Part shown: piece by piece, positions 57,066-64,000 of the stretch | Layout of the letters: each line of letters starts with the position of its first letter | Position numbering within the stretch: position 1 is the stretch's first letter | Source of the DNA: Rhodocyclaceae bacterium | Lineage (GTDB): Bacteria > Pseudomonadota > Gammaproteobacteria > Burkholderiales > Rhodocyclaceae | Direction: 5' to 3' | NCBI GenBank assembly: GCA_018261935.1 | Contig: JAGTRP010000001.1 | Coordinates: 124,001-188,000 of the forward strand | DNA length: 64,000 nt | Made by a program: the position numbers and the translations under genes | Notes under the pieces: model-generated | The model's input: only the letters and a program-made list of their open reading frames with translations | What the model was told of the DNA's origin: nothing | Database searches by the model: none

Positions 57066-58664
57066 ATGAGCTTGAACCTTCCCACCGGCGTCCAGATCAA
57101 CGCCCCCCTCCACCCCCGCTTCGATGAAATCCTCACCCACGACGCCCTCGCCCTGGTCGCCAAGCTCCACCGCGCCTTCGAAGGCCGCCGCCAGGAACTT
57201 TTGAAGGCCCGCGTCGAACGCCAGGCCCGAATCGATGCCGGCGAAATGCCCGACTTCCTGCCGGAAACCAAGGCCATCCGCGAAGGCGACTGGAAGGTTG
57301 CCCCCCTGCCCAAGGCCCTGGAACGCCGCCGCACCGAGATCACCGGCCCGGTCGAAGCCAAGATGATCATCAACGCCTTCAATTCCGGCGCTGACTCCTA
57401 CATGACCGACTTCGAGGATTCCAACAGCCCCAACTGGTTCAACCAAGTCCAGGGCCAGGTGAACCTCTACGACGCCATCCGCCGCAAGCTGTCCTTCAAG
57501 AACGAAGCCGGCAAGGAATACAAGCTCAACGACCAGATCGCCACCCTGCAGATCCGCCCCCGCGGCTGGCACCTGGACGAGAAGCACGTCCTGGTGGACG
57601 GCCAGCGCGTCTCCGGCGGCATCTTCGACTTCGCCCTGGTCTTCTTCCACAACGCCAAGGAACAGATCGCCCGCGGCGCCGGCCCCTTCTACTACCTGCC
57701 GAAGATGGAAAGCCATCTGGAAGCCCGCCTGTGGAACGACATCTTCGTCATGGCCCAGGACCACGTCGGCATTCCCCAGGGCACCATCAAGGCCACCGTG
57801 CTGATCGAGACCATCCTCGCCACCTTCGAGATGGAAGAGATCCTCTACGAACTGCGGAACCACTCCGCCGGCCTCAACGCCGGCCGCTGGGACTATATCT
57901 TCTCCTGCATCAAGAAGTTCAAGAAGAACAAGGACTTCTGCCTGGCCAACCGGGGCGCCATCACCATGGAAGTGCCCTTCATGCGCTCCTACGCCCTGGC
58001 CCTGGTCAAGGCCTGCCACAAGCGCGGCGCCCCCGCCATGGGAGGCATGTCGGCCCTGATCCCGATCAAGAATGATCCGGTGGCCAACGAAAAGGCCCTG
58101 GCCGGCATCCGCCACGACAAGACCCGGGACGCCAACGACGGCTTCGACGGCGGCTGGGTGGCCCACCCGGGCCTGGTGTCCATCGCCCACGAGGAATTCG
58201 TCAAGGTCCTGGGCGAGCGCCCCAACCAGTGGGACAAGCAGCGTACCGAGACCTTCACCGCCAAGGACTTCCTCAACTTCCAGCCCGAGCAGCCCATCAC
58301 CGAGGCCGGCGTGCGCAACAACATCAACGTCGGCATCCATTACCTGGGCTCCTGGCTGGCCGGCAATGGCTGCGTGCCCATCCACAACCTGATGGAAGAC
58401 GCCGCCACCGCCGAAATCTCCCGTTCCCAGGTGTGGCAATGGGTGGTCTCCCCGAAGGGCGTCCTCGACGACGGCCGCAAGGTCACCGTCGACATGGTCC
58501 GCGCCATGATCCCCGAGGAACTGGCCAAGGTGAAGGCCACCGTTACCGCCCAGGGCGAGGACACCGCCACCTACGACCAGGCCGCAGTGATTTTCGACAA
58601 GATGTCCCTGAGCCCGGACTACCCGGAATTCCTGACCCTGCCGCTGTACGAGGCGATGGAGTAA
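57066..58664 (+). CDS. aceB: Malate synthase A
   Basis: Second glyoxylate-shunt enzyme, condensing glyoxylate with acetyl-CoA. The 532 residues match the A isoform. Conserved segments include DSYMTDFEDSNSPNWFNQV, GTIKATVLIETILATFEMEE (catalytic Arg/Glu region), GRWDYIFSCIKKF, and KNDPVANEKAL, with the catalytic Asp near the C-terminus (NLMEDAATAEISRSQVWQW). GCAAGGAG is a strong ribosome site before ATG 57066. A strong terminator follows. Confidence 0.96.
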   Translation: MSLNLPTGVQINAPLHPRFDEILTHDALALVAKLHRAFEGRRQELLKARVERQARIDAGEMPDFLPETKAIREGDWKVAPLPKALERRRTEITGPVEAKMIINAFNSGADSYMTDFEDSNSPNWFNQVQGQVNLYDAIRRKLSFKNEAGKEYKLNDQIATLQIRPRGWHLDEKHVLVDGQRVSGGIFDFALVFFHNAKEQIARGAGPFYYLPKMESHLEARLWNDIFVMAQDHVGIPQGTIKATVLIETILATFEMEEILYELRNHSAGLNAGRWDYIFSCIKKFKKNKDFCLANRGAITMEVPFMRSYALALVKACHKRGAPAMGGMSALIPIKNDPVANEKALAGIRHDKTRDANDGFDGGWVAHPGLVSIAHEEFVKVLGERPNQWDKQRTETFTAKDFLNFQPEQPITEAGVRNNINVGIHYLGSWLAGNGCVPIHNLMEDAATAEISRSQVWQWVVSPKGVLDDGRKVTVDMVRAMIPEELAKVKATVTAQGEDTATYDQAAVIFDKMSLSPDYPEFLTLPLYEAME

Positions 58665-58705
58665 GCCCTGCCGGGGCGCATCCGGCGCCCCGAAGCAGGC
58701 AAGAC

Positions 58706-58734
58706 AAAACGCCCCGGTTTCCCCGGGGCGTTTT
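58706..58734 (+). terminator. Intrinsic terminator after aceB
   Basis: A 12-base perfect stem AAAACGCCCCGG/CCGGGGCGTTTT with a five-base loop; the T-run is part of the stem. A second G/C-rich hairpin lies just before it at about 58673-58692. Confidence 0.85.
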
Positions 58735-58836
58735 GCTTGGCGGCACAAAAACTTTGCCGCACTTCCATTAATCCCTAACATAGGGCCTTTTCCATGACAG
58801 TGCCTTAGCGCGCCGTCCAAACTGCCTCAGCGCTTC

Positions 58837-58941
58837 ATGAACGCCAACCCGCATCAGAACATCATCGGTCTTATCGCCGCCGCCATCACCGGCAAGATCG
58901 ACGTCCGCAGCGTACCGCTTCCCGGGGAGGCCTCGGCATGA
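58837..58941 (+). pseudogene. Remnant of a type I restriction specificity gene (hsdS C-terminus)
   Basis: A 34-codon open frame reads MNANPHQNIIGLIAAAITGK, then IDVRSVPLPGEASA. The segment LIAAAITGKIDVR matches the usual C-terminal end of HsdS subunits (ALI..AVTGKIDVR). The rest of the gene, including both target-recognition domains, is missing. Its stop overlaps the ATG of the AlbA_2 gene as ATGA, which keeps the original coupling of hsdS to that gene. Confidence 0.65.
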
Positions 58942-60395
58942 CTCCCGACCGCCTGGAACGCCTGCTCGCCAACCTGCGCGCCCTGCCCAACGAAACGGAA
59001 TGGGTGGAGTTCAAGGAAAACCGGGCGGAGCACGACGACATCGGCCAATACATCTCTGCCCTTTCCAATTCGGCCCGCCTGAAGGGCCAGCCTTTCGGCT
59101 ACATGGTCTGGGGCATCCATAACGATACCCACGCGGTCGTAGGCACCAGCTTTTCTCCCGGTTCAGCCAAGCAGGGCAACGAGGAACTGGAGCATTGGCT
59201 GGTGCGCATGCTCGCGCCCCGGCAGGACATCCGCTTCCATACCTTCACGAGCGGAGGCCAGAAGGTGGTGATCCTGGAAATCCCTGCCGCCCTGCATACG
59301 CCGGTACGGTTTTCGGGCAGTGAATTCATCCGCGTCGGCAGCCTGAAAAAGCTGCTCAAGGACTATCCGGAGAAGGAGCGGGAGTTGTGGCAGATCCTTG
59401 GCGCGGCCCCCTTCGAAGCGGGTATCGCGAAGGCAGATCTGGATGCCGACGAGGCATTGCTGTTGCTGGAATATACGAAGTATTTCGAACTGACCCGGCA
59501 ACCCCTGCCGAGCACCAAGGAGGGCATCCTCGCCCGCTTGAAGGCGGATTCGCTGATCGCCGAGTCGCCCCAGGGCTGGGCCATCACCAACCTGGGGGCC
59601 ATCCTCTTCGCCCGGAATCTCGAGAACTTCCGCAACCTGGCCCGCAAAGCCTTGCGGGTCGTCCAATACAAGGGCACCAACCGCATCCAGTCCCTGCGCG
59701 AGCACCCTGATCTGGCCAAGGGCTATGCCCTGGTTTTCGAGGCCGCCATCAGCTACATCGACAACCTGCTGCCTGCCAGCGAGCGCATTTCCCAGGGCTT
59801 GCGGCAGGTGGAGAAGCCCTTCCCGGAACTGGCGATCCGCGAGCTGATCGCCAACGCACTGATTCACCAGGATTTCCTGCCCACAGGCACCGGGCCGATG
59901 GTCGAGCTGTTCGACGACCGCATCGAGATCACCAACCCGGGCCACCCGCTGGTGGATACCCTGCGCATGATGGACGAGCCGCCGCGCTCGCGGAACGAGG
60001 CCCTGGCGGCGCTGATGCGGCGCATGGGGATGTGCGAGGAGCGGGGCAGCGGCATCGACAAGGTGGTATCGGTCGTGGAAAGTGCTCAGTTGCCGGCCCC
60101 GGCCTTCATCTTGAAGGAGCAGTCGATGCTGGTGACCCTTTACAGCCGCCAGGCGCTGAAGGACATGAGCCCCAACGACCGCATCCGTGCCTGCTACCAG
60201 CATGCCTGCCTGAAGCATCTTTCCAACGATGCCATGACCAACACCAGCCTGCGGGAACGCTTCAACATTTCCGAAGGCAACTCGGCCCAGGCTTCGCGAA
60301 TCATCGCTGAGACCACGAAGGCCGAGCTGATCAAGCAAAGCGATCCCGGGAACAAGTCGCGCAAGCTGATGAAATACGTGCCTTTCTGGGCCTGA
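58938..60395 (+). CDS. AlbA_2/ATPase protein of the type I restriction-associated family
   Basis: A 485-residue protein. An N-terminal AlbA_2 (Schlafen-like) domain (NETEWVEFKENRAEHDDIGQ to about residue 135) is followed by a GHKL-type ATPase region (about 285-395; AIRELIANALIHQDFLPTGT, then DRIEITNPG and EERGSGIDKVVS) and a C-terminal winged-helix part (about 410-485). Genes of this form often sit between hsdS and hsdR in type I loci; their role is not settled. Here the frame is intact although both flanking hsd genes are fragments. Confidence 0.85.
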   Translation: MTPDRLERLLANLRALPNETEWVEFKENRAEHDDIGQYISALSNSARLKGQPFGYMVWGIHNDTHAVVGTSFSPGSAKQGNEELEHWLVRMLAPRQDIRFHTFTSGGQKVVILEIPAALHTPVRFSGSEFIRVGSLKKLLKDYPEKERELWQILGAAPFEAGIAKADLDADEALLLLEYTKYFELTRQPLPSTKEGILARLKADSLIAESPQGWAITNLGAILFARNLENFRNLARKALRVVQYKGTNRIQSLREHPDLAKGYALVFEAAISYIDNLLPASERISQGLRQVEKPFPELAIRELIANALIHQDFLPTGTGPMVELFDDRIEITNPGHPLVDTLRMMDEPPRSRNEALAALMRRMGMCEERGSGIDKVVSVVESAQLPAPAFILKEQSMLVTLYSRQALKDMSPNDRIRACYQHACLKHLSNDAMTNTSLRERFNISEGNSAQASRIIAETTKAELIKQSDPGNKSRKLMKYVPFWA

Positions 60396-60398
60396 GAC

Positions 60399-60510
60399 TA
60401 TTTGATGGCTATTTGACCAGGACCACCGAAAATCTCGCCGACGGCGCACCGAAACGTCTCAACATATTGTTTATTAAACGAGTTATTTATTTGACGGCTG
60501 TTTGATCGGA
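60399..60510. repeat. Two imperfect direct repeats after the AlbA_2 gene
   Basis: TATTTGATGGCTATTTGACC (from 60399) and TATTTGACGGCTGTTTGATC (from 60488) differ at four of 20 positions and are 89 bases apart. Each contains TTTGA twice, 11 bases apart. The hsdR fragment starts just after the second copy. They may be operators or a scar of the deletion. Confidence 0.5.
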
Positions 60511-60520
60511 AAGCATCTGA

Positions 60521-60676
60521 TACCGCCTGCAGAAGATCAGCGAGGGCGCCATCAACCTGAAGGCAGGCGAGCCGGAGGTCCTCTACGGCCCTACGGCCGT
60601 CGGCACCGAATTCGCCCTCGCCGGCGTGCGGTATATAAGCAAGTGCAACACCAGCAAGGCATTAACACGCCCCTGA
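60521..60676 (+). pseudogene. Remnant of a type I restriction endonuclease gene (hsdR fragment)
   Basis: An open frame without a start codon reads YRLQKISEGAINLKAGEPEV then LYGPTAVGTE. This resembles the late C-terminal region of HsdR subunits (xRLxKIxEGxIxLxxGExxxLxGPTxVGT). The frame then changes to unrelated sequence and stops at 60676. The helicase and nuclease domains are absent. It lies between the AlbA_2 gene and the HrgA-family gene, where hsdR would be expected. Confidence 0.6.
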
Positions 60677-60698
60677 TGCCGGGGCCCGGGAAACATTC

Positions 60699-61649
60699 AT
60701 GAAACTCAATCTCCGCCAGACCGTAGTCGACTTCCTCAAAACCCATCAGGAAGAACGTTTCACCGCCCGCCAGATCGCCTCCTGGATGTTCGACAACTTG
60801 CGGGAAGCCTGCGAGGAGAAGCGCCGCAACAGCCAGCAGGATTTGTCCGATGATGCTGCCCTGGTTCAGCAACTGGTGGCTGAAATCGGAGTGAACCGCC
60901 CGGGAATCCAGAAACGTTTTCCCCAGGTGAGGACCACCGAAACCCGTCCCCGCCGCTATTACTGGAGCACCACAAGCGAAGAGACCGAGGTCGCCCAGGC
61001 CGAAGAGGTAATTCGCCCGGCCAAAGGCAGGGCAAAACCCGATGAACCGATAGTCGGTGAACATCGGCTCTACCCCCTCCTCTGCCGCTATCTCCACAGC
61101 GAATTGGGCCTTTACCCCAAGCGTATCGACGAGAAACGCGCTTCGAACCGGCGCGGCCCCAACGGCAACAAGTGGCTCTACCCGGACCTGGTGGCAATGG
61201 AAGACCTGGGGGCTGAGTGGGACAAGGAAATCCGTGCCTGCGTCGAACAGACCGGAGCCCAGCGCGCCCGGCTGTGGTCTTTCGAGGTGAAACTCCTGCT
61301 CAACCGTTCCAATGTTCGCGAGGCCTGGTTCCAGGCGGTTTCCAATTCTTCCTGGGCCAACTTCGGCTACCTGGTAGCGGCCGAGGTGGAAGGATCGGAA
61401 ACCATGAAGGAGCTTCGCCTGCTGGCGGCCTCCCATGGCATTGGGTTGATCGTTCTGGATGCCGAGAACCCGGCCGAAAGCGAAATCCGCATTCCGGCCC
61501 GTGAGCGACCTGATATCGACTGGGACGCCTGCAATCGCTTGGCACAGGAAAACACCGATTTCCGCAATTTCATCAGCTGGGTCAGGCAATTCCACCAAAC
61601 AGACAACCCGAGGGTAGGCGATTGGGACTTGCCTGAGGCCGTTGAATAA
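60699..61649 (+). CDS. HrgA-family protein (COG2958), PD-(D/E)XK-like
   Basis: A 316-residue soluble protein. The N-terminal winged-helix-like part reads LNLRQTVVDFLKTHQEERFT. The C-terminal half contains WLYPDLVAMEDLG and LWSFEVKLLLNRSNVREAWF, a P-D...E-x-K arrangement as in PD-(D/E)XK nucleases, then QAVSNSSWANFGYLVA. The family includes HrgA of Helicobacter pylori, a gene found in place of a restriction endonuclease. ATG 60699 follows an hsdR fragment. Nuclease activity is not shown for this family; that part is inference. Confidence 0.82.
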   Translation: MKLNLRQTVVDFLKTHQEERFTARQIASWMFDNLREACEEKRRNSQQDLSDDAALVQQLVAEIGVNRPGIQKRFPQVRTTETRPRRYYWSTTSEETEVAQAEEVIRPAKGRAKPDEPIVGEHRLYPLLCRYLHSELGLYPKRIDEKRASNRRGPNGNKWLYPDLVAMEDLGAEWDKEIRACVEQTGAQRARLWSFEVKLLLNRSNVREAWFQAVSNSSWANFGYLVAAEVEGSETMKELRLLAASHGIGLIVLDAENPAESEIRIPARERPDIDWDACNRLAQENTDFRNFISWVRQFHQTDNPRVGDWDLPEAVE

Positions 61650-61745
61650 GCGCCCCGTGAAATCGTCACAACTTGATCTTCGACATATCCACGCACCGCC
61701 GAGGGCGTAGATTGTCAGCCGTGACCACTACGCAGGGAGAACGGC

Positions 61746-61952
61746 ATGGATACCTGGACCAAATGGACCGAATTCCTCTCCTGCGGGCTGTTCGCCCTGC
61801 CGCCCATCCTGGGTATCGGGCTTGATAGCTTCGAGGCCTTCGCCGTCACTCTTGGGCTCATGCAGATTCTGCTCATCGCGGTCACCATGGGGGCGCAGAC
61901 TGTCTCCGCGCCGGCCAGGGACGATGGGCGATCGAAGCATCGACAGCGCTGA
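61746..61952 (+). CDS. Small hypothetical membrane protein
   Basis: A 68-residue protein with two hydrophobic segments (FLSCGLFALPPILGIGL, about 10-26, and FAVTLGLMQILLIAVTMGAQ, about 32-51) and a basic tail (DDGRSKHRQR). AGGGAG lies seven bases before ATG 61746, the main support that it is real. It follows the HrgA gene by 96 bases. No family is recognised. Confidence 0.55.
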   Translation: MDTWTKWTEFLSCGLFALPPILGIGLDSFEAFAVTLGLMQILLIAVTMGAQTVSAPARDDGRSKHRQR

Positions 61953-61979
61953 TCCTCCTTCCCCGGGCCATCTATTACA

Positions 61980-62004
61980 ATTTGTACCAAATAAACGTAC
62001 AAAT
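61980..62004. promoter_or_regulatory. Inverted repeat upstream of the CidA/LrgA gene
   Basis: ATTTGTAC and GTACAAAT form a perfect eight-base inverted repeat with a nine-base A/T-rich spacer, 62 bases before the CidA/LrgA start. It could be an operator for a dimeric regulator; no regulator gene is adjacent. Confidence 0.5.
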
Positions 62005-62066
62005 CCTGGTGTTCTGTTAAATATTCAGGTGCAATAAACTGGCGCCGTTCCCTTCGGAAATGGCCC

Positions 62067-62417
62067 ATGCTTGCCGCCCTGACCCAACTCCTGCTCTTCC
62101 AACTCGCCGGCGAAGTCATCGCCCATGGCTTCGGCTTGCCTGTCCCCGGGCCGGTCATCGGCATGGCTTTGTTCTTCCTCTTCCTGGTGCTGCGCGGCGG
62201 CCCCGGCCAGGAGTTGCAGCAAACCGCCCAGGGGCTTCTGCAGCACCTTTCCCTGCTTTTCGTGCCGGCCGGCACCGGCGTCATGCTCCACCTGCACCGG
62301 CTGCAGGACGAGTGGCTGCCGATCCTGGTTTCGCTGCTCGTCAGCACCGCCGCCACCCTGATCGTGACAGCCCTGGTGATGAAGGCCCTGGCCCGTAACC
62401 CGGCAACGCCCCAATAA
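62067..62417 (+). CDS. CidA/LrgA family holin-like membrane protein
   Basis: Inner-membrane protein of 116 residues with four hydrophobic segments (about 4-20, 27-43, 60-76 and 86-106). PVPGPVIGMALFFLFLVLRG is the family signature. Members act with LrgB-type proteins in lysis control and, in several bacteria, in pyruvate or overflow-metabolite transport. It is followed three bases later by its partner. Confidence 0.9.
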   Translation: MLAALTQLLLFQLAGEVIAHGFGLPVPGPVIGMALFFLFLVLRGGPGQELQQTAQGLLQHLSLLFVPAGTGVMLHLHRLQDEWLPILVSLLVSTAATLIVTALVMKALARNPATPQ

Positions 62418-62420
62418 GCC

Positions 62421-63143
62421 ATGGCGCCCCAATTCACCGAAATCTGGGTCTACCTGGCCACTTCGCCCCTGCTGGGCCTGACCGTGACCCTCCTCGCCTA
62501 CCAGGGCGCCTGGTGGCTCTACCGGCGCACCGGTTTCCATCCGCTCGCCAACCCCGTGCTTCTGGCGGTGGCCATCCTGGTCGGCCTGCTGGTCCTGACC
62601 GGCACCCCCTATCGCACCTATTTCGACGGCGCCCAGTTCGTGCACTTTCTCCTCGGCCCCGCCACCGTCGCCCTCGCCATTCCCCTGTACGCCCAGGTGA
62701 AGCGCCTCAAGGCCATGCTGCTGCCGGTCATAGCCGCCCTGCTGGCCGGTTCGCTCACCGCCATCGTCTCGGCCATGGCAGTCGCCAAGCTCTTCGGCGC
62801 CAGCCTGCCGACCATGCTTTCCCTGGCGCCCAAGTCGGTCACCACCCCTATCGCCATGGGAGTCTCCGAAGGCATCGGCGGCATTCCCTCCCTGACGGCG
62901 GTGCTGGTCATCATTACCGGCATTCTCGGCGCTGTCGGCGCCCGTTACCTGTTCGACGCCATGAGGCTTCGCGACCCGGCTATCCGCGGCTTTGCCATCG
63001 GCGTGGCATCCCACGGTATCGGCACCGCCCGCGCCTTCCAGGTGAGCGAGCAGGCGGGGGCCTTCGCAGCGCTCGCCATGGGGCTGAACGGCCTCCTCAC
63101 CGCCCTGTTGCTGCCCGCCCTGCTGCCCTGGCTGGCACTCTGA
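62421..63143 (+). CDS. LrgB/CidB family membrane protein
   Basis: Partner of the preceding CidA/LrgA protein; 240 residues with about seven helices. Conserved motifs are FLLGPATVALAIPLYAQVKR, SLAPKSVTTPIAMGVSEGIG and GVASHGIGTARAFQVSEQ, the strongest family markers. The adjacency and order are those of lrgAB/cidAB pairs. No LytSR or CidR regulator is within the window. Confidence 0.92.
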   Translation: MAPQFTEIWVYLATSPLLGLTVTLLAYQGAWWLYRRTGFHPLANPVLLAVAILVGLLVLTGTPYRTYFDGAQFVHFLLGPATVALAIPLYAQVKRLKAMLLPVIAALLAGSLTAIVSAMAVAKLFGASLPTMLSLAPKSVTTPIAMGVSEGIGGIPSLTAVLVIITGILGAVGARYLFDAMRLRDPAIRGFAIGVASHGIGTARAFQVSEQAGAFAALAMGLNGLLTALLLPALLPWLAL

Positions 63144-63219
63144 CTAAAGGGGTAATTTCCTCGCGGCTATGGGAAGTGCATAATGCCGCGTCCTGTAAGG
63201 TTATTCCGCCACTACCGAG

Positions 63220-64000
63220 ATGAATCTCAACAACAAGGTCACCGTACTTTTTTCCGCCATCGCCGCTGCCCTGCTGGCCGTGCTCATCGCCATCAGCCTC
63301 TATGCCTTCCGCAGCTTCTCCATCGCGTCGGCCACGGAGCACCTCCTGACCTCGGCGGAGATCGTCCGGGTGCACCTCACCGAGTCCATGATCAATGGCG
63401 TCATCGACAAGCGGGAACGCTTCCTGCAGCGGCTGACCGAGGTCCACGGGCTGCGGTCGGCGCGGGTGGTGCGCTCGGCCGATGTCAGCAAGCAGTTCGG
63501 CCAGGGCCTCAACCTGGAAACCGCGGCGGACGACATCGAACGCTCGGTCCTGGCCGAGGGCAAGCCCCGCTTCGAACTGGTCACCGACAAGGGCGAGGCC
63601 ATCTACCGCGGCACTGTCCCCTACATCGCCACGGTCAGCGGCAACCCCAACTGCCTGCAATGCCACCAGGTGCGCGAAGGCACCGTCCTGGGCGCCGTCA
63701 CCATGACCTTGTCCATCGACGACCTGAAGCAGAAGGCCCTGCTGACGGTGGCCGGCATCGCCGGCGCCGTGACCCTGTTTTCCGCCCTTCTCATCCTCCT
63801 CGCCCGCCGCCTCCTGCGCCCCATTTCGGATACGGCCCACGCCGTCGAGGAGGCCGTGCATCGGGCCCTGGAAGGCGACTTCAAGGCCCACGTTCGGCAG
63901 CAGACCAAGGACGAGATCGGCCAGATCGCCAACGACATGAACCGCCTCCTGGGCTTCCTCGACGACGGCCTCAACCGCATCGGGACCAATGTGGCGCGCT
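63220..64000 (+). CDS. Membrane sensor with heme-c binding domain (partial, cut by right edge)
   Basis: A membrane-anchored signalling protein, 260 codons visible. A membrane helix (about 8-30) is followed by a periplasmic domain of about 125 residues ending in a c-type heme motif, C145-L-Q-C148-H149, of the Tll0287-like/DUF3365 kind. A second helix (about 166-190) and a HAMP-like region (LRPISDTAHAVEEAVHRALE) follow. The output domain lies beyond the edge and could be chemoreceptor, GGDEF/EAL or kinase. A redox or gas-sensing role is likely. ATG 63220 is the first in-frame start. Confidence 0.82.
   Translation, partial: MNLNNKVTVLFSAIAAALLAVLIAISLYAFRSFSIASATEHLLTSAEIVRVHLTESMINGVIDKRERFLQRLTEVHGLRSARVVRSADVSKQFGQGLNLETAADDIERSVLAEGKPRFELVTDKGEAIYRGTVPYIATVSGNPNCLQCHQVREGTVLGAVTMTLSIDDLKQKALLTVAGIAGAVTLFSALLILLARRLLRPISDTAHAVEEAVHRALEGDFKAHVRQQTKDEIGQIANDMNRLLGFLDDGLNRIGTNVAR

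Overview
The window reads as one stretch of a GC-rich (roughly 64%) betaproteobacterial chromosome. Gene content and order point to the Rhodocyclaceae (Azospira/Dechloromonas-like): xseB-ispA-dxs-folE2, rpsP-rimM-trmD-rplS, pepA-holC, lptF/lptG next to pepA, a betaproteobacterial sigma factor/DUF3619/DUF3106/RDD cluster, and both glyoxylate-shunt genes. The genus is an inference. No rRNA, tRNA, CRISPR array, complete insertion sequence or prophage was seen.

Layout. 1-5.7 kb: end of an EamA transporter, a Rieske oxygenase, then xseB-ispA-dxs-folE2 (isoprenoid precursors and folate). 5.7-7.8 kb: the ribosomal/tRNA-modification operon rpsP-rimM-trmD-rplS. 7.9-10.6 kb: a possible PilZ-like protein, YihY and a DUF2069 protein. 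10.6-12.1 kb: leuA. 12.3-19.9 kb: a CzcCBA-type metal efflux operon, divergent from a two-component system. 19.9-24.7 kb: pssA-psd (phosphatidylethanolamine synthesis) and ilvBNC (branched-chain amino acids). 24.8-26.7 kb: a tightly coupled sigma/DUF3619/DUF3106/RDD operon. 26.6-31.2 kb: lptGF, pepA, holC. 31.2-39.2 kb: a segment lying between the holC cluster and valS, with a crotonase, a frameshifted flavoprotein, fumC, acnA and a RES/Xre toxin-antitoxin pair. 39.4-47.3 kb: valS, a pabB-pabC fusion, tusA, a BepA-like protease, moaC and a cold-shock gene. 47.8-52.8 kb: clpS-clpA, rraA and a chemoreceptor. 53-58.7 kb: aceA, a LysR regulator, a STAS protein, a TauE/SafE exporter and aceB. 58.8-61.7 kb: what looks like a decayed type I restriction locus with an intact AlbA_2/ATPase gene and an HrgA-family gene. 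61.7-64 kb: a CidA/LrgA-LrgB pair and the start of a heme-c sensor protein cut by the right edge.

Functional links. Acetate or fatty-acid carbon would enter through aceA and aceB, with fumC and acnA completing the nearby TCA steps. aceA has a good sigma-70 promoter with a palindromic candidate operator directly against its -35 box. Envelope functions cluster together: Lpt export, phosphatidylethanolamine synthesis, BepA-like quality control and metal efflux.

The most interesting items are the sigma/DUF3619/DUF3106/RDD operon, which is arranged like a sigma factor, anti-sigma factor and periplasmic sensor set; the 58.8-61.7 kb restriction-system remnant with an HrgA homologue where the restriction gene should be; the operator layout of the RES/Xre pair; and several small or oddly started genes. 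Family names were assigned by reading the sequence, without database searches.
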